From NCBI RefSeq assembly GCF_000730665.1, contig NZ_BBIV01000051.1, positions 1 through 42,496 on the forward strand: a stretch of 42,496 nt of DNA, in the 5' to 3' direction. The translations under genes were made by a program, and so were the position numbers. Shown one piece after another: positions 25,027-33,744 of the stretch. Numbering within the stretch: the first letter of the stretch is position 1; each line of letters begins with the position of its first letter. A model generated the notes under the pieces. The model saw only the letters and a program-made list of their open reading frames with translations, was not told the DNA's origin and searched no databases. The DNA comes from Pseudomonas plecoglossicida NBRC 103162 = DSM 15088 (GTDB taxonomy: Bacteria > Pseudomonadota > Gammaproteobacteria > Pseudomonadales > Pseudomonadaceae).

Positions 25027-28000
25027 TCATAAGGCACGCTCTTCACTGGTGGTCTGGTTAGTCACTTGGCCACGTTTTGCCAGGCGCATCACCACCACGA
25101 AGAACACCGGCACGAACACCACCGCCAGCGTGGCGCTGAGCATGCCGCCGATCACTCCGGTGCCGATCGCCTGCTGGCTCGCCGAGCTTGCGCCGGTGGC
25201 GATGGCCAGCGGCACCACGCCGAGGATGAACGCCAGCGAGGTCATGACGATCGGCCGCAGACGCAGGCGTGCGGCCTGCACGGCGGCGTCGGCGGCGTCC
25301 ACACCCTGGTCCACCAGGCTCTTGGCGAACTCGATGATGAGGATGGCGTTCTTGGCCGACAGGCCGATCAGGGTGATCAGGCCCACCTTGAAGTACACAT
25401 CGTTGGGCATGCCGCGCAGGGTCACCGCCAGCACCGCACCGAGCACGCCGAGCGGGACCACCAGCAGCACGGCGGTGGGGATCGACCAGCTTTCGTACAG
25501 CGCCGCCAGGCACAGGAACACCACCAGCAGCGACAGGGCCAGCAGCATGGGTGCCTGGCTGCCGGAGAGGCGCTCCTGCAGCGACAGGCCGGTCCATTCC
25601 AGGCCCGCACCGGCCGGCAACTGCGCGACCAGGCGTTCGACTTCGGCCATGGCTTCGCCGGAGCTGTAGCCGGGCGCCGGCTCGCCGGAAATCGACACCG
25701 CCGGGTAGCCGTTGTAGCGGGTCAGCTGAACCGGGCCGCTGACCCATCTGGCCTGGACGAAGGCGCCCAGTGGCACCATCTTGCCGCTGTCGTTGCGCAC
25801 ATGGATCTTCAGCAGGTCTTCGACCTGGCTGCGCTGATCGCCTTCGGCCTGCACCACCACCCGCTGCATGCGGCCCTGGTTGGGGAAGTCGTTGACGTAG
25901 TTGGAGCCCACGGCGGTGTCCAGCACTGCACCGATGTCGGCGAACGAGATGCCCAGCGCGTTGGCCTGGCGGCGGTCGATTTCCAGCTGTACCTGCGGGC
26001 TTTCGGCCAGGGAGGCTTCGCGCACGTTGACCAGCACCTTGCTCTTGCCGGCGCCTTCGAGCAACTCGTCACGCGCTGCCATCAGCTCGGCATGGCCCAT
26101 GCCGCCCCGGTCCTGCAGGCGGAATTCGAAGCCGGTGGACTCGCCCAGGCCGTCGATTGGCGGTGGCAGCACCGAGAACGCGACCGCATCGCGGATCTGC
26201 GAGAAGGCCGCGCTGGCCCGGTCGGCAATCGACTGGGCGCTGTCGTCGCCGCCGCGTTCGGACCAGTCCTTCAAGGTGGTGAAGGTCAGCGCCGCATTCT
26301 GCCCGCTGCCGGAGAAGCTGAAGCCGAGAATCACCGTGGTATTGCCCACGCCAGGCTCCTCGGCGTTGTGCGCCTCGATCTGCGCGGCCACCTGTTCGGT
26401 GCGCATGCGGCTGGCACCCGGTGGCAGTTGGATGTCGGTGATGGTGTAGCCCTGGTCCTCGGTCGGCAGGAAGGCGGTGGGCAACTGACTGAAGCCGTAG
26501 CCGAGCACGGCCAGCAGCACGCCGTACACCAGCAGGTAGCGCCCGCTGCGCTTCAGCGCCTGGACCACCCAGCGCTGGTAACCGTTGCTCATGGCTTCGA
26601 AACGGCGGTTGAACCAGCCAAAGAAGCCTTTGCGTTCGTGGTGCTCGCCTTTGCCCAGGGGCTTGAGCAGGGTCGCGCACAGGGCCGGGGTCAGGCTCAG
26701 GGCAAGGAACGCCGAGAACAGGATCGACACCGCCATCGACAGCGAGAACTGCTGGTAGATGACGCCGACCGAACCCTTCATGAAGGCCATTGGCAGGAAC
26801 ACCGCCACCAGCACCAGGGTGATGCCGACGATGGCACCGCTGATCTGGCCCATGGCCTTGCGCGTGGCCTCCCTGGGCGGCAGGCCTTCTTCGGCCATGA
26901 TCCGCTCGACGTTCTCCACTACCACGATGGCGTCGTCGACCAGGATGCCGATGGCCAGGACCATGCCGAACAGGGTCAGCACGTTGATCGAGAAGCCCAG
27001 CGCCAGCATCAGCGCGAAGGTGCCCATCAGCGCCACCGGCACCACCAGGGTCGGGATCAGGGTGTAACGCAGGTTCTGCAGGAACAGGAACATCACCGCG
27101 AACACCAGCAACATGGCTTCGAACAGGGTGTTGATGACCTGCTGGATCGACACCTTGACGAACGGCGAGGTGTCATAGGGGATGTCGTACTTGACCCCTT
27201 CGGGGAAGTAGCGCGCCAGTTCCTTCATCTTCGCCCGCACCAGCGTGGCGGTTTCCATGGCGTTGGCCCCCGGTGCCAGCTGCACGCTGAACGCACTGGC
27301 CGGCTTGCCGTTGAGGCGCGTGCCGTACTGGTATTCCTGGGCGCCGATCTCGACCCGGGCGACATCGCCGATGGTCACCGTCGAACCATCCGGGTTGGCC
27401 CGCAGGACGATCGCGGCGAATTCCTCGGGTGTGCTCAGCTGGCCCTGGACCACCACATTGGCGGTGATTTCCTGGCTGCCGCGGGCCGGCAGGTCGCCGA
27501 TGCTGCCAGGGGCGACCTGGGCGTTCTGCGCGGCGATGGCGACGGCCACATCGTTGGGCGTGAGGGTGAAGCCGACAAGCTTGCGCGGGTCGATCCAGAT
27601 GCGCATGGCGCGCTCGGCGCCGTACAGCTGGGCCTTGCCGACGCCCTTGAGGCGACGGATTTCGTTCATCACATTGCGCGCGAGGATGTCCGACAGCGCG
27701 GTCTCGTCGAGGCTGCCATCCTCCGAGGTGAGGGTGCCGAGCAGCAGGAAGCCGGTGGACACCTTCTCGACCTGCAGGCCCTGCTGGGTCACGGCCCGGG
27801 GCAGGCGCGACTCGACCACCTTGAGACGGTTCTGCACGTCGACCTGGGCCAGGTCCGGGTGGGTGCCCGGCTCGAAGGTGGCGGTGATGGTGGCGCTGCC
27901 CAGGCTGCTCTGCGACTCGAAGTACAGCAGGTTGTCGGTACCGTTGAGCTCCTGTTCGATCAGGCTGACCACGCTTTCGTCCAGGGTCGCTGCCGAAGCG

Positions 28001-28152
28001 CCCGGGTACACGGCGTAGATTTCCACCTGCGGCGGGGCCACGTTGGGGTATTGCGCCACTGGCAGCTGGGGTAGGGCCAGCGCGCCGGCAAGCACGATGA
28101 ACATTGCGACCACCCAGGCGAAAATCGGGCGGTCGATGAAGAACTGCGGCAT
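25027..28152 (-). CDS. RND multidrug efflux pump, HAE1 family inner-membrane transporter (1041 aa)
   Basis: Proton-driven tripartite efflux pump of the AcrB/MexB type. The N-terminus MPQFFIDRPIFAWVVAMFIV is typical. Twelve transmembrane helices in two halves and two large periplasmic loops are apparent. The proton-relay aspartates lie in GILVDDAIVVVENVERI, and the trimer-groove motif PVAQYPNVAPPQV is present near residue 35. The length is normal (about 1040 aa). It starts 11 bases after the membrane-fusion gene, in the same operon. There is no outer-membrane channel gene in the window, so it presumably shares a TolC/OprM-type channel encoded elsewhere. The drug range cannot be deduced from sequence. 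Confidence 0.94.
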   Translation of the reverse strand: MPQFFIDRPIFAWVVAMFIVLAGALALPQLPVAQYPNVAPPQVEIYAVYPGASAATLDESVVSLIEQELNGTDNLLYFESQSSLGSATITATFEPGTHPDLAQVDVQNRLKVVESRLPRAVTQQGLQVEKVSTGFLLLGTLTSEDGSLDETALSDILARNVMNEIRRLKGVGKAQLYGAERAMRIWIDPRKLVGFTLTPNDVAVAIAAQNAQVAPGSIGDLPARGSQEITANVVVQGQLSTPEEFAAIVLRANPDGSTVTIGDVARVEIGAQEYQYGTRLNGKPASAFSVQLAPGANAMETATLVRAKMKELARYFPEGVKYDIPYDTSPFVKVSIQQVINTLFEAMLLVFAVMFLFLQNLRYTLIPTLVVPVALMGTFALMLALGFSINVLTLFGMVLAIGILVDDAIVVVENVERIMAEEGLPPREATRKAMGQISGAIVGITLVLVAVFLPMAFMKGSVGVIYQQFSLSMAVSILFSAFLALSLTPALCATLLKPLGKGEHHERKGFFGWFNRRFEAMSNGYQRWVVQALKRSGRYLLVYGVLLAVLGYGFSQLPTAFLPTEDQGYTITDIQLPPGASRMRTEQVAAQIEAHNAEEPGVGNTTVILGFSFSGSGQNAALTFTTLKDWSERGGDDSAQSIADRASAAFSQIRDAVAFSVLPPPIDGLGESTGFEFRLQDRGGMGHAELMAARDELLEGAGKSKVLVNVREASLAESPQVQLEIDRRQANALGISFADIGAVLDTAVGSNYVNDFPNQGRMQRVVVQAEGDQRSQVEDLLKIHVRNDSGKMVPLGAFVQARWVSGPVQLTRYNGYPAVSISGEPAPGYSSGEAMAEVERLVAQLPAGAGLEWTGLSLQERLSGSQAPMLLALSLLVVFLCLAALYESWSIPTAVLLVVPLGVLGAVLAVTLRGMPNDVYFKVGLITLIGLSAKNAILIIEFAKSLVDQGVDAADAAVQAARLRLRPIVMTSLAFILGVVPLAIATGASSASQQAIGTGVIGGMLSATLAVVFVPVFFVVVMRLAKRGQVTNQTTSEERAL

Positions 28153-28163
28153 GGGTCAGGCCC

Positions 28164-29348
28164 TCACTGGCCGTTGTGCTGGGCGATGGGCGGGTTGCCC
28201 GGGGTGGCTTCGACCTGGACCTGGTCGCCGGCCTTGACGTGCTGCAGGCCTTCGACCACCACGCGATCGCCCGCGACCAGGCCGTCGCTGACGATCCAGC
28301 GGTCGCCCTGGACGCTGCCCAGCTGCACCTGGCGTTCGCCGATGCGCGCCTGGGCGTCGACCACCAGCACTTTCGGCACCCCCGCGCTGTCGCGCAGGAT
28401 AGCCCGCTGCGGCACGCTGATGCCCTTGGGCTGCAGCGCCTGCTGCAGGCGCACGCGCACGTAGCTGCCAGGCAGCAGGTCGAGGTCGGGGTTGGGGAAC
28501 TCGCTGCGCAAGGTGATCTGGTTGGTGCTCGGGTCGACGCTGAGGTCGGAGAACAGCAGCTTGCCGGGCAGCGGGTAGGCGCTGCCGTCATCCTGGATCA
28601 GCGTGGCGCGTGCCTCGCTGTTGCCCACCTGCTGCAACTCGCCGGCGCGCAGGGCGCGGCGCAGGGCGTTGAGCTCGCGGGTCGACTGGGTGATGTCGGC
28701 GTGGATCGGGTCCAGTTGCTGGATGGTGGCCAGGGGCGTGGTCTCGTTCTGCCCCACCAGCGCACCTTCGGTCACCAGGGCCCTGCCGATGCGCCCGGAG
28801 ATCGGCGCGGTAACCGTGGCATAGCCCAGGTTCAGGCGCGCCCGCTCCAGGGCGGCCTTGGCCTCGGCAACCACGGCATCGGCCTGGAGGAAGGCAGCGC
28901 GGGCGTTGTCGTACTCCTGGCGGCTGACCGCCTTGTCGTCGACCAGTTCACGGTAGCGTTGCTCCTGCAGGCGCGCCTGGTACAGGTTGGCCTGGGCCTT
29001 GGCCAAGGTGGCGCGGGCGCTGTCATGGTCGGCATTGAACGGGGCCGGGTCGATGAGGAACAGCACGTCGCCCTGCTTGACGTCGCTGCTCTCGCGGTAG
29101 ACGCGCTTGAGCACGACGCCAGCGACGCGGGCACGCACTTCGGCGGTGCGCGGGGCAAGAATGCGCCCGCTCAGTTCGGTGCTGATGGCCAGCGGCTGCA
29201 GTTGCAGGGTTTCTACCCGAACCTGGGGCAGGGGAGCTTGTTCGGCCTGTTCGGCCTGTTCGGCGCTGTCGTTGCAACCGGCCAGGGGCAAGGCCAGCAG
29301 CGCCACGAGCGCCACGGGGCGCAGGCGAGGGGAGAGAATGGTAGGCAT
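28164..29348 (-). CDS. RND efflux periplasmic adaptor (membrane fusion) lipoprotein (394 aa)
   Basis: MexA/AcrA-type adaptor linking the inner-membrane pump to an outer-membrane channel. A lipoprotein signal with lipobox LPLAGC gives lipidated Cys near residue 25. A short repeat-coded EQAEQAEQAP follows, then the first lipoyl half, a coiled-coil hairpin (ARATLAKAQANLYQARLQEQ), the second half (APISGRIGRALVTEGALVG) and beta-barrel domains. GGAAGA precedes the ATG at 29348. It is the first gene of the pump operon and is divergent from a two-component system that probably regulates it. Confidence 0.93.
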   Translation of the reverse strand: MPTILSPRLRPVALVALLALPLAGCNDSAEQAEQAEQAPLPQVRVETLQLQPLAISTELSGRILAPRTAEVRARVAGVVLKRVYRESSDVKQGDVLFLIDPAPFNADHDSARATLAKAQANLYQARLQEQRYRELVDDKAVSRQEYDNARAAFLQADAVVAEAKAALERARLNLGYATVTAPISGRIGRALVTEGALVGQNETTPLATIQQLDPIHADITQSTRELNALRRALRAGELQQVGNSEARATLIQDDGSAYPLPGKLLFSDLSVDPSTNQITLRSEFPNPDLDLLPGSYVRVRLQQALQPKGISVPQRAILRDSAGVPKVLVVDAQARIGERQVQLGSVQGDRWIVSDGLVAGDRVVVEGLQHVKAGDQVQVEATPGNPPIAQHNGQ

Positions 29349-29499
29349 ACGGATCTTCCGATGATGATGGCTGTATGCTACGGCAGTCGTTCCCTGGGTG
29401 CCTGTTAACAGCTGTAGGACGTGTGTGAAAAAGTGTGACGAATAATCCTTCCGGCTTGTAGGATTCTATATTCTGCTGGCTGATATCGGTGCTGGTCCT

Positions 29500-29526
29500 T
29501 TCGCGGGACAAGCCCGCTCCCACGGG
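29500..29526. repeat. Variant REP element
   Basis: TTCGCGGGACAAGCCCGCTCCCACGGG resembles the REP family in P. putida, with a GCGGG stem instead of GCCGGC. It lies between the divergent pump and two-component genes, close to the response regulator start. Confidence 0.6.
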
Positions 29527-29563
29527 GGCCGATGAGGTCCTCTCTACATTCTGTCAAGCGCCT

Positions 29564-30265
29564 ATGCCAAACATTCTCCTGGTCGAAGACGACAGCGCCC
29601 TGTCCGAACTGATCGCCAGCTACCTGCAACGCAACGGTTTTCATGTGCAGGTGATCGCCCGCGGCGATCACGTGCTGGACAGCTTCCACCGCGACAAACC
29701 GGACTTGGTGATCCTCGACCTGATGCTCCCGGGCCTCGACGGCCTGCAGGTGTGCCGCCTGCTGCGCCAGGCCTCGCAAAGCGTGCCGATCCTGATGCTG
29801 ACCGCCCGCGACGACAGCCACGACCAGGTACTGGGACTGGAAATGGGGGCCGACGACTACGTCACCAAACCGTGCGAGCCGCGGGTGCTACTGGCGCGTG
29901 TGCGTACCCTGTTGCGCCGCAGCAGCGTCAACGAGCCGTGCCTGGACAATGAACGCATCCAGGTGGGCGGCCTGCACATCGACCTGGCCGAGCGCCTGAT
30001 CAGTTGGCGCGGCGAAGAGGTGGAGTTGTCCAGCGGTGAATACAACTTGTTGGTGGTGCTGGCGCGCAATGCCGGCGAAGTGCTCAGCCGTGACCGCATT
30101 CTCCAGCAACTGCGCGGTATCGAGTTCAATGGCACCGACCGTTCGGTCGACGTGGCCATTTCCAAGCTGCGCCGCAAGTTCGACGACAGCGCCGGCGAAG
30201 CCCGCAAGATCAAGACCGTGTGGGGCAAGGGCTACTTGTTCAGCCGCGTCGAGTGGGAGTGCTGA
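29564..30265 (+). CDS. OmpR-family response regulator (RstA-like, 233 aa)
   Basis: DNA-binding response regulator with an N-terminal receiver domain (acidic pair Glu8-Asp9-Asp10, phosphoacceptor Asp52 in LVILDLMLPG, conserved Lys in DDYVTKPCEP) and a C-terminal winged helix (LSSGEYNLLVVLARNAGEVLS, RSVDVAISKLRRK). I chose the ATG at 29564 because MPNILLVEDD is the canonical beginning; the site upstream is weak. The frame extends further 5' through a REP element and is not used. It is followed four bases later by its sensor kinase and is divergent from the RND pump operon, which is its likely target. Confidence 0.92.
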   Translation: MPNILLVEDDSALSELIASYLQRNGFHVQVIARGDHVLDSFHRDKPDLVILDLMLPGLDGLQVCRLLRQASQSVPILMLTARDDSHDQVLGLEMGADDYVTKPCEPRVLLARVRTLLRRSSVNEPCLDNERIQVGGLHIDLAERLISWRGEEVELSSGEYNLLVVLARNAGEVLSRDRILQQLRGIEFNGTDRSVDVAISKLRRKFDDSAGEARKIKTVWGKGYLFSRVEWEC

Positions 30266-30269
30266 AGGG

Positions 30270-31571
30270 GTGCTGAAGATCCTGGTGCGTCTGTACCTGG
30301 TGATCATCGTCGGCTATGCCGGCGCGCTGCTGTTGATCCCCGACGCCATCGTCGGCCTGTTTCACGAGCGCTTCATGGCCTACAACCTGGACCAGGCCAA
30401 GGGCGTACAGTCGCTGATCGTTCGCCAGTTCCGCCAGGCGCCCCGCGAGCAATGGCCAGCGGTGGAAGAGGAGCTGGCGCAGGCGTTCGCGCCGCTGCAG
30501 GTCAGCCTGTTGCGCAGCGACCAGGCCGATTTGACTGCGCCTGAGCAAGCGCGTGTGGAACATGGCCTGTACGTGGTGCGTATTGGCGACTGGGGTTACT
30601 ACCGGACGGTGCTGGCACCGCTGGACAAGGATTGGCTGGTGAGCCTGCATTCGCCGCCCGACCCGCTGGACATCAATGTTCTTTCCTGGGGCGTCACCGT
30701 GCTGATCGTCGCCGCCATGCTCGGCTGTCTGTTGCTATGGGTATGGCCGCACTGGCGGGACCTGGAGCGCCTCAAGGAAACCGCCCGGCGCCTGGGCCAG
30801 GGGCAGATGGCCGAGCGTACGCACATTTCGCCGCACTCGAACATCGGCGAGCTGGCAGGGGTGTTCGACACCATGGCCAGCGACCTGGAACGCCACGTCA
30901 ACCAGCAGCGCGAGTTGCTCAACGCGGTGTCCCACGAACTGCGCACGCCGCTCACCCGCCTGGATTTCGGCCTGGTGCTGCTGTTCGACGAAGTGCCCCC
31001 GGCCAGCCGCAAGCGCCTGCTGGAGCTGGTGGGGCATGTGCGCGAGCTGGACGAGTTGGTGCTCGAGTTGCTGTCCTACAGCCGGCTGTACAACGCCGAC
31101 CAGGCCCGTGAGCGGGTCGAGGTGTCGTTGCTGGAGCTGGTCGACAGTGTGCTCGGCGGCTTTGCCGAAGAGCTCGATGCCCGTGGCATTCGCTGGGAAG
31201 TGCGGGCCGAGGGTGAACTGCCACGCTTCGTGCTCGACCCGCGGTTGACGGCCCGGGCGGTGCAGAACCTGGTGCGCAATGCCATGCGCTATTGCGACCA
31301 GAGCCTGCTGTTGCGCCTGCGCCTGGAAGAGGACGGCGCCTGCCTGTTGACGGTCGAGGATGACGGGATCGGCATCCCGGTGCAGGAGCGTGAGCGGATC
31401 TTCCAGCCGTTCTACCGCCTGGACCGCAGCCGGGACCGCAATACCGGCGGGTTTGGCCTGGGATTGGCGATCAGCCGCCGGGCGATCGAGGGGCAGGGCG
31501 GGACGCTGACCGTGGCGCAGTCGGCGCTGGGTGGGGCGCAGTTCAGGATACGTTTGCCTGGGGGTGGGTAG
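30270..31571 (+). CDS. Sensor histidine kinase (RstB-like, 433 aa)
   Basis: Membrane histidine kinase partner of the preceding regulator. Transmembrane helix 1 is at about residues 5-24, a periplasmic sensor runs to about 133, and helix 2 (INVLSWGVTVLIVAAMLGCLLLW) ends near 158. A HAMP linker leads to the dimerisation helix with phospho-acceptor His222 in SHELRTPLTRLDF. The ATPase domain has an N-box (NLVRNAMRY), GIGIP and GGFGLGLAIS. The start is GTG at 30270, four bases after the regulator stop; GGGAG lies somewhat far upstream, suggesting translational coupling. The signal sensed is unknown. Confidence 0.92.
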   Translation: MLKILVRLYLVIIVGYAGALLLIPDAIVGLFHERFMAYNLDQAKGVQSLIVRQFRQAPREQWPAVEEELAQAFAPLQVSLLRSDQADLTAPEQARVEHGLYVVRIGDWGYYRTVLAPLDKDWLVSLHSPPDPLDINVLSWGVTVLIVAAMLGCLLLWVWPHWRDLERLKETARRLGQGQMAERTHISPHSNIGELAGVFDTMASDLERHVNQQRELLNAVSHELRTPLTRLDFGLVLLFDEVPPASRKRLLELVGHVRELDELVLELLSYSRLYNADQARERVEVSLLELVDSVLGGFAEELDARGIRWEVRAEGELPRFVLDPRLTARAVQNLVRNAMRYCDQSLLLRLRLEEDGACLLTVEDDGIGIPVQERERIFQPFYRLDRSRDRNTGGFGLGLAISRRAIEGQGGTLTVAQSALGGAQFRIRLPGGG

Positions 31572-31583
31572 GGTGGCTGTTCG

Positions 31584-31680
31584 GGCCCTATCGCCGGCGA
31601 GCCGGCTCCCACAGGTCTGGGTGCTGCACAAAACCTGTGGGAGCCGGCTTGTCGTGGCGACGAACCGCGGCGATAAGGCC
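31584..31680. repeat. Inverted pair of REP elements after the sensor kinase
   Basis: GGCCCTATCGCCGGCGAGCC.. at the left and an inverted copy (ACCTGTGGGAGCCGGCTTGTC.. to GGCGATAAGGCC) at the right, the latter with a short insertion. It separates the convergent kinase and diguanylate cyclase genes and probably serves as their shared 3' boundary. Confidence 0.8.
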
Positions 31681-31687
31681 AGGCCTG

Positions 31688-32779
31688 CTAGTCGCTTTCG
31701 GCCAGCTCGGCAGTCCACAGCACGAACCTGTCCTTGCCACTGTGCTTGGCCTCGTACAACGCCTGGTCGGCCTTGACCAGTGCCATGGTCAAGGTATCAG
31801 CGCTGTCCACCCGGGCCAGGCCGATGCTGATGGTCACCGGATGTTCGCCCACATCTTCCCGCACCCGCTTGCACAAGGCCGCCACTTGCCGCTCGGCGCC
31901 CTCCTGGTCGAGGCCCTTGAAGAAGATGGCGAACTCCTCGCCGCCGAGCCTGGCGAATTCGTAGTCGCCCATGGACGCCTTGATATGCACGGCCACGCGC
32001 TTGAGCACCTGGTCGCCGATGTCATGGCCGAAGCGGTCGTTGACCTTCTTGAAGTTGTCGATATCGATCATCGCCAGGTACTGCCCGCCCGGCGCGGCCT
32101 GCAACTGGCGCTCGGCCTTGGTCATGAACGAGCGGCGGTTGGGGATTTCGGTCAGCACGTCGACGTAGGCCTGCTCCAGCAGCAGCTTGGCCATGTAGAA
32201 ATTGTGCAGCTTGGTCTGGCGCAGGCGCAGGTAGGTGTAGATCACCAGGCCGCTGAGGAACACGGCGTAGCTGACCAGCATGATGGCTTCCAGGTCGCTC
32301 AGTTCGATGTCGGTGCCGTAGAACGGGTTGAGAATGGCCCAGGTGAGCACCAGCACACAGAAGAACGACCAGCGCCGCACCGGCAGTACCGACACGCTGT
32401 ACAGCACGGTCGAGATGACCAGTACCAGCCACAGCGGGCGCAGTTCGATCGGCAGGCCATCGGTGATCAGGCGCATGCCCACGGTGATGATGGCGACGAA
32501 CAACAGGTTCAGGACATCGAAGTGATGGCTTTTGCGGGTGAAACCAAGCACCACGGTGAGGCTGCACATTGGCGCTATGAACGCGACCGACAGCCAGGTG
32601 AAGCCCTGCTTGCCGATGTAGCTGACGATGAGGTCGAACACCACCCATATGATGATGCTGACGCAGAAGATGAGCTGGCAGACGCGCCGCGCGTTCTCGA
32701 ATTCGTATTGGCGAAATTCCGAGCGCAGCGCGGCGGGGGCGACTTGTTGGCGGACGTGTTCTTCGAGGGTCCTGAGCAT
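31688..32779 (-). CDS. Membrane-bound GGDEF diguanylate cyclase (363 aa)
   Basis: Makes cyclic di-GMP from two GTP. About five to six transmembrane helices occupy residues 30-190 (for example QLIFCVSIIIWVVFDLIVSY). The cyclase domain starts near 205 (DVLTEIPNRRSF) and has active-site GGEEF at 279-283, a functional variant. The inhibitory I-site RxxD that usually lies five residues before the motif is absent (MGDY there), so product inhibition may be missing. It follows the nfr gene group on the same strand across a 125-base gap with a REP pair. In E. coli a membrane cyclase (DgcJ) activates NfrB, so this cyclase probably serves the Nfr machinery. Confidence 0.92.
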   Translation of the reverse strand: MLRTLEEHVRQQVAPAALRSEFRQYEFENARRVCQLIFCVSIIIWVVFDLIVSYIGKQGFTWLSVAFIAPMCSLTVVLGFTRKSHHFDVLNLLFVAIITVGMRLITDGLPIELRPLWLVLVISTVLYSVSVLPVRRWSFFCVLVLTWAILNPFYGTDIELSDLEAIMLVSYAVFLSGLVIYTYLRLRQTKLHNFYMAKLLLEQAYVDVLTEIPNRRSFMTKAERQLQAAPGGQYLAMIDIDNFKKVNDRFGHDIGDQVLKRVAVHIKASMGDYEFARLGGEEFAIFFKGLDQEGAERQVAALCKRVREDVGEHPVTISIGLARVDSADTLTMALVKADQALYEAKHSGKDRFVLWTAELAESD

Positions 32780-32814
32780 TGGGGTTCCTTGTGAGGACTG
32801 CTTTTGCCCGCTGC

Positions 32815-32892
32815 GGCCCTATCGCCGGCAAGCCGGCTCCCACAAGGTCAGCACAGGCTTCGATGTGGGAGCCGGCTTGCCGGCGACAGGGC
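32815..32892. repeat. Inverted REP pair between the DUF4434 and cyclase genes
   Basis: GGCCCTATCGCCGGCAAGCC.. and its inverted copy ending GCCGGCTTGCCGGCGACAGGGCC, separated by about 20 bases. It lies within the 125-base gap between two same-strand genes and may attenuate or process the transcript there. Confidence 0.85.
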
Positions 32893-32904
32893 CGGTACAG
32901 GCAC

Positions 32905-33744
32905 TCAATTCAATGGCAGGATACCCCGGGCCCAAGGCCGGTAGCGCAACGCAAACACTGCCTCGGCATGGCACCCGCCGCCGAGCTTCGGCTCGGCAGG
33001 CTCTGCGCGAAACGCCTGCCCCGGTGCGCTCACCTGGCGAAACGCCTCGCGCACCACACCCACCCTGCACGGCAAGGCCTGTTCGTAGCCCTGGCGTACC
33101 ATGGGCGGCAACCGCCCGGTCCCGACGCCGTCCTGCCACCACACAGTCAAGCCCAAGCCTGCAAGTTCATCCAGCCACGCGGCATTCGGTCGCGGTGCCA
33201 GCTTGCCCGCGCTGAAGGCGCTGATATGCAAGGGTTTGTCCAACTGCCGGTTGAACGCCTGCAACTGGGTGAACAACGCCTGGCGCCGGAGCGCATCACG
33301 AAAATGCAGGTCGTCCAGCTCCAGCGGCAGGTACCAGCCCGCCACTGGCAACTGCCAGTCCTGGCGCAGCCGCTGGTACTGGCCGAGCGAGCGGCCCAGT
33401 TGCGCTTTCCAGTAGCCGGTCAGCCCATCGCCGTCGAGTTCGTCGATGCGCTGGTAGTAGGCCGGGTCCATGTACAGCCCCAGCACCAGCTCCAGCCCCT
33501 GGGCCCGGGCCTGGCGCAAGCTGTTTGCCAGCCAGCCCTGGGGGCCGCCGAAATCGCTGTCGCCATAGGCGCTCCATTGCACGATCAGGGTCTTGCCGCC
33601 CTGGGCTGCCGTCGCCCGCCACAGCTGCTGCCACTGGGCGGGGGTCACTCCGGCATCGCGGTTCAGTGGCTGATAGAACAGGCGCTGGTCGGCCATGGCC
33701 GGCAGGCACAGGGCAAGCATGCAGATTGCCAGCAAGGTACGCAT
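32905..33744 (-). CDS. DUF4434 secreted protein of the nfr operon (279 aa)
   Basis: Predicted periplasmic protein of the DUF4434 family, a TIM-barrel fold related to glycoside hydrolases. A signal peptide (MRTLLAICMLALCLPAMA, cleavage near residue 18) precedes barrel-like strands (KTLIVQWSAYGD, LVLGLYMDP, GWYLPLELDD, LTVWWQDGVGTG). A possible acidic active-site pair lies in PLELDD. Its ATG overlaps the nfrA stop codon by one base (TGATG), so translation is coupled. As far as I recall, E. coli has a DUF4434 protein (YbcH) beside nfrA, so the association looks conserved. A role in trimming or processing the Nfr glycan is inferred. Confidence 0.82.
   Translation of the reverse strand: MRTLLAICMLALCLPAMADQRLFYQPLNRDAGVTPAQWQQLWRATAAQGGKTLIVQWSAYGDSDFGGPQGWLANSLRQARAQGLELVLGLYMDPAYYQRIDELDGDGLTGYWKAQLGRSLGQYQRLRQDWQLPVAGWYLPLELDDLHFRDALRRQALFTQLQAFNRQLDKPLHISAFSAGKLAPRPNAAWLDELAGLGLTVWWQDGVGTGRLPPMVRQGYEQALPCRVGVVREAFRQVSAPGQAFRAEPAEPKLGGGCHAEAVFALRYRPWARGILPLN

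Noticed and set aside
24828..25046. 72-codon minus-strand frame between ptuA and the RND gene
   Set aside because: No family resemblance, no clear ribosome-binding site, and overlap with the end of the RND gene.
25066..28074. Open frame of 1002 codons on the plus strand opposite the RND pump
   Set aside because: His/Gln/Arg-rich antisense translation typical of a shadow; the minus strand is a full-length RND transporter.
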